Shown here piece by piece: positions 38,219 to 46,617 of a DNA stretch of 64,000 bases. The position numbers and the translations under genes are program-made. Numbering within the stretch: position 1 is the first letter of the stretch; every line of letters begins with the position of its first letter. The notes beneath the pieces are model-generated. The model saw only the letters and a list, made by a program, of their open reading frames with translations. It made no database searches and was not told where the DNA came from. The stretch comes from Pseudomonas putida (GTDB lineage Bacteria > Pseudomonadota > Gammaproteobacteria > Pseudomonadales > Pseudomonadaceae), in assembly GCF_004357765.1 (NCBI RefSeq), contig NZ_SMTE01000005.1, positions 248,001 to 312,000 on the forward strand, in the 5' to 3' direction.

Positions 38219-39240
38219 TCGCCCGAGTAGCCGGCTGCGCAGCACTCGCCGCCGGCCTACTCGCCGCTGCCTACGCCGCGTGGCCACGAACCCCGGCGCC
38301 GGCGCTGCTGTGCGCCAGCTACGACGGCCTGCCAGCACAGCGCCAAGGGCCCTGGCGCGATGGCATGGTGCGCCTGCCCGGCGGCGAGTTCAGCTTTGGT
38401 TCGAGCCGATTCTATGACGAGGAAGGCCCACCCCACCCTGCCAAGGTCTCGGCGTTCTGGATCGACGTGCATCCAGTCACCAATGCCCAGTTCGCGCGTT
38501 TCGTGAAGGCCACCGGCTACCTCACCCATGCCGAGCGCGGCATCAGCGTCGAGGACGATCCCTCGCTGCCCGATGCTCTGCGCGTGCCAGGGGCGATGGT
38601 ATTTCAGCAAGGGCCTCAAGTAATCGCCCCCGGCTGGCAGTTCGTGCCCGGCGCCAACTGGCGACACCCGCAAGGGCCCGATAGCAGCCTGGACGGGCTG
38701 GACAACCATCCGGTGGTGCAGATCGCCCTGGAAGATGCCCAGGCCTACGCCCGCTGGGCCGGTCGCGAGCTGCCCAGCGAGGCGCAGCTGGAGTACGCCA
38801 TGCGGGGTGGCCTGAGCGATGCAGACTTCAGCTGGGGCACCACCGAGTTTCCCAAGGGCAAGCCCATGGCCAATACCTGGCAGGGTCAGTTCCCCTACCA
38901 CAACGCAGCGGTCGATGGCTTTACCGGCACCTCGCCGGTGGGCTGTTTCCCGGCCAACGGCTTCGGTCTGTTCGATGCCGGCGGAAACGTCTGGGAGCTG
39001 ACCCGCAGCGGCTACCGACCCGGCCACGATGCCGTGCGCGATGCCGCGCTCGACCCGCCGGGCCCGGCCTTGGCGGAAAGCTTCGACCCCGCCGAGCCCG
39101 GTGTGCCGGTGGCGGTGATCAAGGGCGGATCGCACCTGTGTTCGGCGGACCGTTGCATGCGCTACCGGCCCTCGGCGCGTCAGCCGCAGCCGGTGTTCAT
39201 GGCAACGTCACATGTGGGCTTCAGGACGATTCGGCAATGA
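38215..39240 (+). CDS. Formylglycine-generating enzyme (FGE/SUMF1 family) with N-terminal export or anchor sequence
   Basis: A 341-residue FGE-sulfatase domain protein (domain about 50-340) that oxidises the sulfatase active-site Cys to formylglycine. MVRLPGGEFSFGSSRFYDEEGPPH, VTNAQFARFV, ELPSEAQLEYAMRGG and GGNVWEL are family signatures. Both copper-binding/catalytic cysteines are present, Cys309 and Cys314, in KGGSHLCSADRCMRYRP. Unusually for a bacterial FGE, the N terminus (residues 5-23, AGCAALAAGLLAAAYAAW) looks like a signal peptide or membrane anchor. This implies action outside the cytoplasm, where its partner sulfatase is exported. Its 3' end overlaps the convergent acyl-CoA dehydrogenase gene by 20 bases. 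Confidence 0.9.
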   Translation: MIARVAGCAALAAGLLAAAYAAWPRTPAPALLCASYDGLPAQRQGPWRDGMVRLPGGEFSFGSSRFYDEEGPPHPAKVSAFWIDVHPVTNAQFARFVKATGYLTHAERGISVEDDPSLPDALRVPGAMVFQQGPQVIAPGWQFVPGANWRHPQGPDSSLDGLDNHPVVQIALEDAQAYARWAGRELPSEAQLEYAMRGGLSDADFSWGTTEFPKGKPMANTWQGQFPYHNAAVDGFTGTSPVGCFPANGFGLFDAGGNVWELTRSGYRPGHDAVRDAALDPPGPALAESFDPAEPGVPVAVIKGGSHLCSADRCMRYRPSARQPQPVFMATSHVGFRTIRQ

Positions 39241-40963
39241 AGGCCAACGGTGCAGCGGCGGCATCGATGGCCGCCACCTGCCGATCGATGTCGGGCAACA
39301 GATAGCTGAAGAAGAACTCGACGCTTTCCTGCTTCTCCCGGCGTTGCGCTGTCGCCACCGGCAACGCCTGGATGCAGCGTGCGGTACGGGCCCAGGCGAA
39401 CGCCTGCAAGACACTGGCACACAATTGCAGAAAGTCGCCTGCGGCGCGGTACGGGTATTCGGCGTCGTCCGCCGCGATCAGCAGGACCTTGGCCAGCACC
39501 GCATCCAGCGTGTCGCAGACCCTGCCCAGCGCCATGGCGGCCCTGCCATCCGATGCACCGGCCTCCTCACGCAGCTCACCCAGCAGCAAGGCGAAGCCCT
39601 CCCCGCCATCGCCCAGCACCTTGCGCAACAACAGATCGTTGGCCTGTATCTCGTTGGTGCCCTCGTAGATCATGGCGATGCGGCTGTCGCGCAGGGTCTG
39701 CTCGATGGCGTACTCCTGTGTGTAGCCGTAGCCACCGAACACCTGCAGTGCCTGACTGGCAAGGCGGAATCCGCGCTCGGTGAAATCCGCCTTGAAGATC
39801 GGCGTCAACAGCGCTGCCAGCGTTGCCGCCTTGGCGCGCTGGGCGGGGTCGCCAGCGCCCGCGGCAAGGTCCAGCCAGTGCGCCGCCCAATAGCCCAGCG
39901 CCCGCATGCCCTCGGTGCGCACCCGCAACTCCAGCAGGGACCGGCGCATCGCCGGATGCAGGTGGATCGGGTCGGCTCCCAGGGCGACCTCGGTGCGCCC
40001 CGGCGCCTTCATCTGGCGCCGCTCCAGGGCATAGTCGCGGGCCTGTTGCCAGGCTGCCTCGGCGTGTCCCAGCCCTTGCAGGCCGACATGCAACCGGGCC
40101 GAATTCATCATCACGAACATCGCCGCCAGGCCGCCGTGGGCCTGCCCGACCAGCCAGCCTTGGGCAGCTTCGAAGCGCAGCGCACACGTGGCGCTGGCGC
40201 GAATGCCCAACTTGTGTTCCAGACCATCGCAGTGCACGGCATTGCGCTGACCGTTCGACAGCCATTTCGGCACCAGCAGCAGCGACAGTCCACGGCTCCC
40301 GGGCGGCGCGTCCGGCAGCCGAGCCAGCACCAAATGGACGATGTCGCCGCTCAGGTCGTGCTCGCCGCCGGAGATGAACAACTTGTTGCCGGTGACCGCA
40401 TGGCTGCCGTCGCCCAAAGGCTCGGCACGGCTGCGCAACAGGCTGAGGTCACTCCCGGCCTGAGGCTCGGTCAGGCACATGGTCGGCAGGATTTCGCCAC
40501 TGACGATCCCCGGCAGGTAGCGCGCCTGCAGCTCGGCGCTGGCGTGGGCTTTCAGACACAGGTAGGCGCCATGGGCAATGCCGGTGTACATGGCCCAACC
40601 GTGGTTGCTGGCAAAGAGCATCTCCTGCACTGCCGCATCCAGCACCAGGGGCAAACCCTGGCCACCGAGTGCGGGGTCGCACGCCAACCCAGGCCAACCG
40701 CCTTCGACATAGGCGCGGTAGGCGGCAGGAAAACCGTCCGGCGTGCGCACGTCGCGACCTTCGAGTCGACAGCCCTGGCGATCGCCCGGCGCATTCAGCG
40801 GCGCCAGCACCTGTTCGCTGAATCGAGCCGCCTCTTCCAGCACCTGCACGGCCAAGTCGAGGTCAAGATCGCTATGAAGTGAGAGTTGCGGCCAGGCCTG
40901 GTCTACCTGCAGCCAGTGTTGCAACACGAATTGCATGTCGCGCAAGGGAGCCTTCCAGGCCAT
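39221..40963 (-). CDS. Acyl-CoA dehydrogenase of the ferulate cluster
   Basis: A 580-residue flavoprotein dehydrogenase with a long C-terminal extension, as in the ACAD family of about 590 residues (DUF1974/C-terminal type). FAD/substrate motifs are MCLTEPQAGSDL (about 165) and FGGYGYTQEYAIEQTLRDSRIAMIYEGTNEIQ; the catalytic Glu is expected in the YEGTNE segment. The ATG at 40963 has GAGGTG six bases upstream; longer frames overlap the thiolase. It is the last gene of the ech-vdh-fcs-thiolase-ACAD run and lies 14 bases after the thiolase. It may serve a beta-oxidation-like side route of hydroxycinnamoyl-CoA, reported to be dispensable in P. putida ferulate degradation. Confidence 0.88.
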   Translation of the reverse strand: MAWKAPLRDMQFVLQHWLQVDQAWPQLSLHSDLDLDLAVQVLEEAARFSEQVLAPLNAPGDRQGCRLEGRDVRTPDGFPAAYRAYVEGGWPGLACDPALGGQGLPLVLDAAVQEMLFASNHGWAMYTGIAHGAYLCLKAHASAELQARYLPGIVSGEILPTMCLTEPQAGSDLSLLRSRAEPLGDGSHAVTGNKLFISGGEHDLSGDIVHLVLARLPDAPPGSRGLSLLLVPKWLSNGQRNAVHCDGLEHKLGIRASATCALRFEAAQGWLVGQAHGGLAAMFVMMNSARLHVGLQGLGHAEAAWQQARDYALERRQMKAPGRTEVALGADPIHLHPAMRRSLLELRVRTEGMRALGYWAAHWLDLAAGAGDPAQRAKAATLAALLTPIFKADFTERGFRLASQALQVFGGYGYTQEYAIEQTLRDSRIAMIYEGTNEIQANDLLLRKVLGDGGEGFALLLGELREEAGASDGRAAMALGRVCDTLDAVLAKVLLIAADDAEYPYRAAGDFLQLCASVLQAFAWARTARCIQALPVATAQRREKQESVEFFFSYLLPDIDRQVAAIDAAAAPLAFIAESS

Positions 40964-40977
40964 GGGACACCTCGGAA

Positions 40978-42219
40978 TCAAGCAACGAAATGGGGGTTCT
41001 CGATCAGCAGCGCCATGCCCTGGCCGCCGCCGATGCAGGCCGCCGCGATGCCATAGCGCAGGTTGTCGTGGCGCAATTGCCGGGCCAGGGTGTGCACCAG
41101 GCGCAGGCCGGTGGCGGCCAGGGGATGACCGAGGGCGATGGAACCGCCGTGGACGTTCAGTTTCGCCACATCCAGCTGCAGTGCCTGGGCTACCGCCAGC
41201 ACCTGCGCCGCTTGCGCCTCGTTGATTTCGAAGCGGTCGATCTGCTCCAGGCGCAGGCCGCTGCGTTCGAGCAGCAGGTCGATGGCCGGCGCCGGCCCGA
41301 TGCCCATGGTCCTGGGTGGTACACCGACAGCCGTGGCCATCAGCAAGCGTGCCAGCGGCGCTTGGCGGCAGTCGGAGTAACGCGTGACCAACGCCGCGGC
41401 CGCACCATCGACCACTGCGCAACTGTTGCCGGCGGTTTGTACACCATCGCCGTGCACAGGACGCAGCCTAGCGAGCGCCTCAGGATCGGTCGGCCGTGGG
41501 TGGCTGTCGCGGCTGACTTCGAGCACGCCACGCGGCAAAGCGATGCCACGCGGAAGGCAGTCCTGTGCCTCGAAGGTCTGCGCGGTGACCGGGACGATCT
41601 CGTCATCGAACCAACCGTGGGCCTGGGCCTGTATGGCGCGCTGGTGGCTGCGCAGCGCCCAGGCATCCACCGCCTCACGGTCCAGGCCAAAATCGCGGGC
41701 CAACTGCTCGGCAGTGCCGATCATGTCCACTCCGGCAGCGGGATCGTACAGCGCCTCCCAGAGAAAGTCCTTGAAACCGACCGGGGCCCCCAAGCGAAAG
41801 CCGCCACGATGTTCATAGGCGGCGATCGGGTTACGCGACATCGACTCGGCGCCCACGCACAGCACTTGTTGCACGCCGCTGCGCAGTTGCTCGCCAGCCT
41901 GGCGCAGCAACTCCAGACCGGTGCCGCAGATGCGCTGCACTGCCAGCGCCGGTACCGCCTGCGGCACGCCACAGTACAGGCCGATATGGCGCGGCAGCAT
42001 ATAGGCATCGAAGCTGGCCTGGGCCATGCTGCCGGCGATCACGCTGTCCACCGTCTGTGGCGCGATAGCGGCGCGTGTTAGCAGCGCACGCCCGGCATGG
42101 ATGCCCAGATCGATCGGCGACACCCCGGCCAATGCGCCGCCCAGGTCGACCCAGGGCGTGCGCACCATCTCGACGATGGCCGCGTCCTCGAAGGAGGTGC
42201 ACAGCCCGGGGCGACTCAT
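40978..42219 (-). CDS. Thiolase (acetyl-CoA acetyltransferase/beta-ketothiolase) of the ferulate cluster
   Basis: A 413-residue thiolase. The nucleophilic Cys98 (QRICGTGLELL), His357 (NVHGGSIALGHP) and Cys395 (AAACIGGGQG) form the usual catalytic set. Its start codon overlaps the fcs stop by four bases (ATGA), indicating translational coupling. Together with the acyl-CoA dehydrogenase it could cleave a beta-ketoacyl-CoA form of the phenylpropanoid side chain. In P. putida the non-beta-oxidative Ech route is dominant, so its need is uncertain. Confidence 0.92.
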   Translation of the reverse strand: MSRPGLCTSFEDAAIVEMVRTPWVDLGGALAGVSPIDLGIHAGRALLTRAAIAPQTVDSVIAGSMAQASFDAYMLPRHIGLYCGVPQAVPALAVQRICGTGLELLRQAGEQLRSGVQQVLCVGAESMSRNPIAAYEHRGGFRLGAPVGFKDFLWEALYDPAAGVDMIGTAEQLARDFGLDREAVDAWALRSHQRAIQAQAHGWFDDEIVPVTAQTFEAQDCLPRGIALPRGVLEVSRDSHPRPTDPEALARLRPVHGDGVQTAGNSCAVVDGAAAALVTRYSDCRQAPLARLLMATAVGVPPRTMGIGPAPAIDLLLERSGLRLEQIDRFEINEAQAAQVLAVAQALQLDVAKLNVHGGSIALGHPLAATGLRLVHTLARQLRHDNLRYGIAAACIGGGQGMALLIENPHFVA

Positions 42220-44099
42220 CGCGCCACCTGGGCGTGCAGCGCGCTGGGGTCTTCGCCACGGTACAGCGCCTCGACCCGCGCAGCCCGTCGTTGCAGCACT
42301 GCGCGTTGGTTGATCGAACCCTTGTCGGTGATTTCACCGGCATCGATCGACGGCGGCTCTTCCAGCAGCGCCAGCCATTCGATGCGACTGGCGTTGCCCT
42401 GGGCATCGGCATTCAGACGCTGCAGCCAGCCGGCGAACCAAGCCCGTACAGCATCGCTGGCCAGCACCTCGGCGTCGCTGGCATGAGCCGCCAACCCGGC
42501 CAGTTGCCGGCACTCAGGAAGGCGCGGGAATACCAGCAGCCCCAGGCATTCGCGGTCCGGCGCGGTGACTACCACGTCTTGCACGTAGGGCGAGCCTTCC
42601 AGCACCGCACGATTACGCAGCGGGCCGACGCTGACGAACACCCCGGACGACAGTTTGAAGTCCTCGGCGATACGACCGTCGAACATCAAGCCGTGGTCGG
42701 GGCGCTCGGCATCGGCCAGCTTCAGCGCATCGCCGGAGCAGTAGAAGCCCTCCTCGTCGAAGGCTTCGGCAGTCTGCTGCCGCGAGCGCCAGTAGCCCGG
42801 CATGATGTGCGGGCCACGGAAACGCGCCTCCAACTTGCCGTCCTTCGGCACCAGCTTCACTTCGCAGCCCGGTGCCGGCAGGCCGACGTACCCGGCCAAC
42901 GACAGCGGGCCGGTGGTGAAGGTGCACGACGGCGAGGCTTCGGTCATGCCCAGGCCAGCCATCATGCGGATGCGCTCGCCGCAATGCTGCTCGGCGATAC
43001 GGTCGAGGCGATCCCAGATGCTTTGCGAAAGGCCCGCGGCGGCGAAGAAGAACAGCTTCATCCGGGCGAAGAAAACCTCACGCAGCTCGGCGTCCTGCTC
43101 CAGCGCCTTGACCAGTTCTTCCCAACCCTTGGGCACGGTGAGATAGGCAGTGGGGGAAATCTCGCGCAGGTTGCGCAAAGTCTCGGCGAAGCCTTGGGGC
43201 GTGGGTTTGCCGCCGTCGAGGTAGAAGCTGCCGCCGTTGTACAGCACGATGCCGATGTTGTGGCTGCCGCCGAAGGTGTGGTTCCACGGCAGCCAGTCCA
43301 CCAGCACCGGTGGCTCCTCAGCGAAGACCGGGAAAGTCTGCAGCAACATCTGCTGATTGGCGCAGAGCATGCGCTGGGTGGTGATCACCGCTTTGGGCAG
43401 CTTGGTCGAGCCCGAGGTGAAGAGAAACTTGGCGATGGTATCCGGCCCGGTGGCGGCGAATGCCGCATCGGCGCCAGCCAGGTCGGTCGGCTGCAGCAGG
43501 CTGTCGAAGCGCAGGTGACGTCGGCCGACAACCTGGCCATGTACGCTGATCACAGGCACCGAGTCGTCGAGCACTGCATCGAAAGCACGCTGGAAAGGCT
43601 GACTGTCGGTGGCGAATACCAGGCCTGGGGTGAGCACCTCGCAGACATGGCGCAGTTTGGCGAAGTCCTGGGACAGCAGCGCGTAGGCCGGGGACACCGG
43701 GCAGTAGGGAATGCCGGCATACATGGCGCCGAGGGCGATCTGCAGGTGCTCGATGTCGTTGCCGGAAAACAGTGCCAGCGGCCGCTCGGCGCTGAGATCA
43801 AAGCCCAGCAGGTTGGCGGCGATGGTGCGCACATCGGCAAGCATTTGGGCATAGCTGATAGAACGCCAGGCACCGTCCGCCTGGCGGGCGGCGATGAACG
43901 TCGTGTCGGGGCGCTCGGCAGCCCAGTGCAGCAGACGGTCGAGCAGGCGCGCCGGCAGCGGCGCCAGGGGCTCGATGGGTTGCATGCGCAGCACGCCATC
44001 GATGTGGCTGATCTGCACCTGGGGATGCCCGATGGCCACCTGGCGGTAGCGCGGACATTGGCCAGGGTCGATCGACCGTGAGCGGGCTTCGGTATTCAC
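42216..44099 (-). CDS. fcs: Feruloyl-CoA synthetase
   Basis: A 627-residue ANL-superfamily ligase that activates ferulate, p-coumarate and caffeate with ATP and CoA. The AMP-binding P-loop is TSGSTKLPK at 228-236. GMTEASPSCTFT (A5-like) and YCSGDALKL (A7/A8 region) follow. Length equals that of the known P. putida Fcs. The start is the GTG at 44099 (VNTEARSRS), with AAGGAG eight bases upstream; the longer in-frame ATG at 44171 falls in the intergenic hairpin region. Third gene of the ech operon. Confidence 0.94.
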   Translation of the reverse strand: MNTEARSRSIDPGQCPRYRQVAIGHPQVQISHIDGVLRMQPIEPLAPLPARLLDRLLHWAAERPDTTFIAARQADGAWRSISYAQMLADVRTIAANLLGFDLSAERPLALFSGNDIEHLQIALGAMYAGIPYCPVSPAYALLSQDFAKLRHVCEVLTPGLVFATDSQPFQRAFDAVLDDSVPVISVHGQVVGRRHLRFDSLLQPTDLAGADAAFAATGPDTIAKFLFTSGSTKLPKAVITTQRMLCANQQMLLQTFPVFAEEPPVLVDWLPWNHTFGGSHNIGIVLYNGGSFYLDGGKPTPQGFAETLRNLREISPTAYLTVPKGWEELVKALEQDAELREVFFARMKLFFFAAAGLSQSIWDRLDRIAEQHCGERIRMMAGLGMTEASPSCTFTTGPLSLAGYVGLPAPGCEVKLVPKDGKLEARFRGPHIMPGYWRSRQQTAEAFDEEGFYCSGDALKLADAERPDHGLMFDGRIAEDFKLSSGVFVSVGPLRNRAVLEGSPYVQDVVVTAPDRECLGLLVFPRLPECRQLAGLAAHASDAEVLASDAVRAWFAGWLQRLNADAQGNASRIEWLALLEEPPSIDAGEITDKGSINQRAVLQRRAARVEALYRGEDPSALHAQVAR

Positions 44100-44111
44100 G
44101 CAGGTTGCTCC

Positions 44112-44122
44112 TTGTTCTTGTT
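44112..44122 (-). promoter_or_regulatory. Extended Crc/Hfq CA motif at the fcs start
   Basis: Minus strand AACAAGAACAA, an 11-base AAnAAnAAnAA tract abutting the AAGGAG ribosome binding site of fcs. It is the longest such motif I see in the window. Confidence 0.6.
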
Positions 44123-44132
44123 GTACATCCTG

Positions 44133-44158
44133 CCGCCGCCCGACCCTGCGGGCGGCGG
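44133..44158 (-). other. Perfect GC hairpin between vdh/ech and fcs
   Basis: CCGCCGCCCG (44133-44142) and CGGGCGGCGG (44149-44158) form a 10-bp stem with a 6-base loop in the 90-base fcs upstream gap. No U-run follows on the minus strand, so it may be a processing or stability element rather than a terminator. Confidence 0.55.
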
Positions 44159-44189
44159 TCTTGTCGCGCATTGCTCAAGCGTACGAGCG

Positions 44190-45638
44190 CTAGATGGGAT
44201 AGTGCCGCGACCCGTGTTGCAGCGTCACCCAGCGCAGCTGGGTGAACTGGTCGATGGCGGTGCGGCTGCCGAAGCTGCCATAGCCGCTGGACTTGACCCC
44301 ACCGAACGGCATCTGCGCTTCATCGTGCACGGTTGGGCCGTTGATGTGGCAGATGCCCGACTCCACCCGTTGCGCCAATGCCAGCGCACGGCTGGTGTCA
44401 CGGCTGAAGATCGCCGATGACAGGCCGAACTCCGAGTCATTGGCCAGTGCCAACAGCGCCTCATCCCCTTCGCCGCGCAGCACCACCGCCACCGGCCCGA
44501 AGGACTCCTCGCGGTACAGGCGCATGCTCGCATCGACGTTGTCGAGCAAGGTCGGTTGCAGGATGCTGCCGTCCAGCTCGCCACCGCACACCAGGCGCGC
44601 GCCCTTGGCCACGGCGTCGTCGATCAACGCCTTGATGCGCTCACCGGCCGCCGCGCTGACCAGTGACCCGAGCACCGAGGTGCTGGCCAGCGGGTCGCCG
44701 GCACGCAGCCCGGCGACCTTCACTGCCAACTTGTCGACGAAGGCGTCGGCGATACGGCTGTCCACCACCAGGCGCTCGGTGGACATGCAGATCTGGCCCT
44801 GGTTGAAATAGGCCCCGAAGGCCGCGGCCTCGACCGTGGCATCCAGGTCGGCATCATCGAGCACCAGCAGCGGCGCCTTGCCGCCCAACTCGAGCAAGGC
44901 CGGCTTGAGGTGGCGGGCAGCCAGCTCGCCGACGATGCGCCCGACCTGCGTGGAGCCGGTGAAGTTGACGCGGCGTACCGCAGGGTTGGCGATCAAGCGT
45001 TCGACGATGGCCGGCGCATCCTCCGGCGCATTGCTGATCACGTTAACCACGCCATCGCCCAGGCCGGCATCGTGCAGCACCTGGCCGATCAAGCGATGCA
45101 CCGCCGGGCTCAGTTCCGAGGCCTTGAGCACCACGGTGTTGCCGCACGCCAGCGGCATGGCGATGGCACGGGTGGCGAGAATCACCGGGGCGTTCCACGG
45201 CGCAATGCCCAGCACTACACCACAGGGAGCGCGCAGGGCCATGGCGAAACTACCGGGCACATCCGATGGAATCACTTCGCCGGTGATCTGGGTGGTCATG
45301 GCTGCCGCTTCGCGCAGCATGTTGGCCGCCAGCTTGACGTTGAAGCCATACCAGTTGGCCATGGCGCCAGTTTCGCCAGCCGCGTCGATGAACTCGCCGG
45401 CTCGGGCCTGCAGCAGTTCGGCACCTGCGAGCAGGCGGCTGCGCCGTTCACCGGGCGCCAGCGCAGCCCAGGCCGGGAACGCCGCTTGCGCTGCGGCCAC
45501 CGCCGCATCGGCATCTGCCAGGGTGGCGGCGGCGACCTGCGAGACCACCTCGCCGGTCACCGGATTGCGGCGTTCGAAGGTTCGTCCGTCGCTGGCGGGG
45601 CGCGACTGCCCGCCAATCAGCAAAGGCACCTGCAACAT
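44190..45638 (-). CDS. vdh: Vanillin/4-hydroxybenzaldehyde dehydrogenase
   Basis: A 482-residue NAD(P)-dependent aldehyde dehydrogenase that oxidises vanillin to vanillate. The catalytic Cys284 (NQGQICMSTERL), Glu250 (LLELGGKAPL) and Asn149 (IAPWNAP) are all present. I prefer the ATG at 45638 over the in-frame ATG two codons upstream: the AGAGGA ribosome binding site abuts the first but is six bases from the second, and 482 residues is the known Vdh length. Second gene of the ech-vdh-fcs operon. Confidence 0.94.
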   Translation of the reverse strand: MLQVPLLIGGQSRPASDGRTFERRNPVTGEVVSQVAAATLADADAAVAAAQAAFPAWAALAPGERRSRLLAGAELLQARAGEFIDAAGETGAMANWYGFNVKLAANMLREAAAMTTQITGEVIPSDVPGSFAMALRAPCGVVLGIAPWNAPVILATRAIAMPLACGNTVVLKASELSPAVHRLIGQVLHDAGLGDGVVNVISNAPEDAPAIVERLIANPAVRRVNFTGSTQVGRIVGELAARHLKPALLELGGKAPLLVLDDADLDATVEAAAFGAYFNQGQICMSTERLVVDSRIADAFVDKLAVKVAGLRAGDPLASTSVLGSLVSAAAGERIKALIDDAVAKGARLVCGGELDGSILQPTLLDNVDASMRLYREESFGPVAVVLRGEGDEALLALANDSEFGLSSAIFSRDTSRALALAQRVESGICHINGPTVHDEAQMPFGGVKSSGYGSFGSRTAIDQFTQLRWVTLQHGSRHYPI

Positions 45639-45713
45639 GCTCATTCCTCTTGTTGTCGTTATAGAGAAATACCCACGGACGCTGGCCGATGACGCCAGCG
45701 TCCGCCTTCGGAC

Positions 45714-46544
45714 TCAGCGCTTGTAGGCTTGCAGACCGGGCTTGATGCTCTTGTCGTCGAGGAACTGCTTCATGCCCTGCTCGCGGCCGCCAGTGGTGTC
45801 GAGCAGACGTGACTGGTCGAGCTTGGCGTACAGGTAGTCTTCGTTCTGCTCCCAGGTCAGCTCGCGGCAACGTTTGAAGCCGTTTTTCGCAGCACGCAGT
45901 ACCACCGGGTTCTTTTCCAGCAGGTTGAGCGCCAGCTCGCGGGTGGTTTCACGCAGTTCGGCCAGTGGCACGCTGTCGTTCACCAGGCCCATCTCGGCGG
46001 CCTTGCGGCCATCGAAGGTCTTGCCGGTCATGATGTAGTAAAGCGATTGGCGGTGGCCAACGGTATCGGCCATGGCCTTGCTGACCAGGTTGCCCGGCGG
46101 GATGCCCCAGTTGATTTCCGACAAGCCGAAGGTCGCCTCGTTGGCGCAGATGGCCAGGTCACACGCCACCAGCGGGCTGAAGCCACCGCCGAAGCACCAG
46201 CCGTTGACCATGGCGATGGTCGGCTTGGCATACATGCGCAGCAGCTTCCATTGCCATTGCGAGGCTTCGCGACGGATTTTCTCCTGAAGGATCTCCGGGC
46301 CGGCGTCCACTTCGCGGAAGTACTCCTTGAGGTCCATGCCCGCCGTCCAGGACTCGCCGGCGCCGGTCAAGACCAACACGCCAGCGTCGGCATCCTGCTC
46401 CAGGGTTTCCAGCACGTCGACCATTTCCCGGTTCAGGGTAGGGCTCATGGCGTTGCGCTTTTCCGGACGGTTGAGGGTGACCCAGGCGATGCCCGACTCC
46501 AGCTCGACGGTGACGGTGGTCCAGCGGCCTTCGTATTTGCTCAT
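45714..46544 (-). CDS. ech: Feruloyl-CoA hydratase-lyase (hydroxycinnamoyl-CoA hydratase-lyase)
   Basis: A 276-residue crotonase-fold enzyme that hydrates feruloyl-CoA and cleaves it to vanillin and acetyl-CoA. The residues known from the Pseudomonas enzyme are in register: Glu143 (GLSEINWG) and Tyr239 (NEDYLYAK). The oxyanion hole is formed by AGMDL near residue 70 and the GGG at 119-121. First gene of the ferulate operon, divergent from the MarR regulator. AAGAG precedes the ATG at 46544, overlapped by a CA motif. Confidence 0.96.
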   Translation of the reverse strand: MSKYEGRWTTVTVELESGIAWVTLNRPEKRNAMSPTLNREMVDVLETLEQDADAGVLVLTGAGESWTAGMDLKEYFREVDAGPEILQEKIRREASQWQWKLLRMYAKPTIAMVNGWCFGGGFSPLVACDLAICANEATFGLSEINWGIPPGNLVSKAMADTVGHRQSLYYIMTGKTFDGRKAAEMGLVNDSVPLAELRETTRELALNLLEKNPVVLRAAKNGFKRCRELTWEQNEDYLYAKLDQSRLLDTTGGREQGMKQFLDDKSIKPGLQAYKR

Positions 46545-46556
46545 GGTTCTGCACTC

Positions 46557-46564
46557 TTGTTGTT
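46557..46564 (-). promoter_or_regulatory. Candidate Crc/Hfq CA motif at the ech start
   Basis: Minus strand AACAACAA running into GAG just upstream of the ech ATG. It is a perfect AAnAAnAA match at the head of the ferulate operon. Confidence 0.6.
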
Positions 46565-46579
46565 CGCGGTGATGGCCTC

Positions 46580-46617
46580 AAGCTAATGGAGCTTAATAGT
46601 TATGTCAATTAACTATT
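46580..46617 (-). promoter_or_regulatory. ech promoter with overlapping MarR-type (FerR) operator
   Basis: A perfect inverted repeat AATAGTTA-N7-TAACTATT occupies 46595-46617. Its spacer contains the minus-strand TTGACA (-35, 46603-46608). TAGCTT 17 bases on (46580-46585) is the best -10. The palindrome therefore covers the -35 box, the layout of repression by the adjacent MarR protein relieved by feruloyl-CoA. Confidence 0.7.

Noticed and set aside
39212-40882. 556-residue open frame on the plus strand
   Set aside because: Antisense to the acyl-CoA dehydrogenase; Arg/Gln-rich with no recognisable fold.
42075-44081. 668-residue open frame on the plus strand
   Set aside because: It is the shadow of fcs and the thiolase, both with intact catalytic motifs; its composition is low-complexity Gln/His/Arg-rich.
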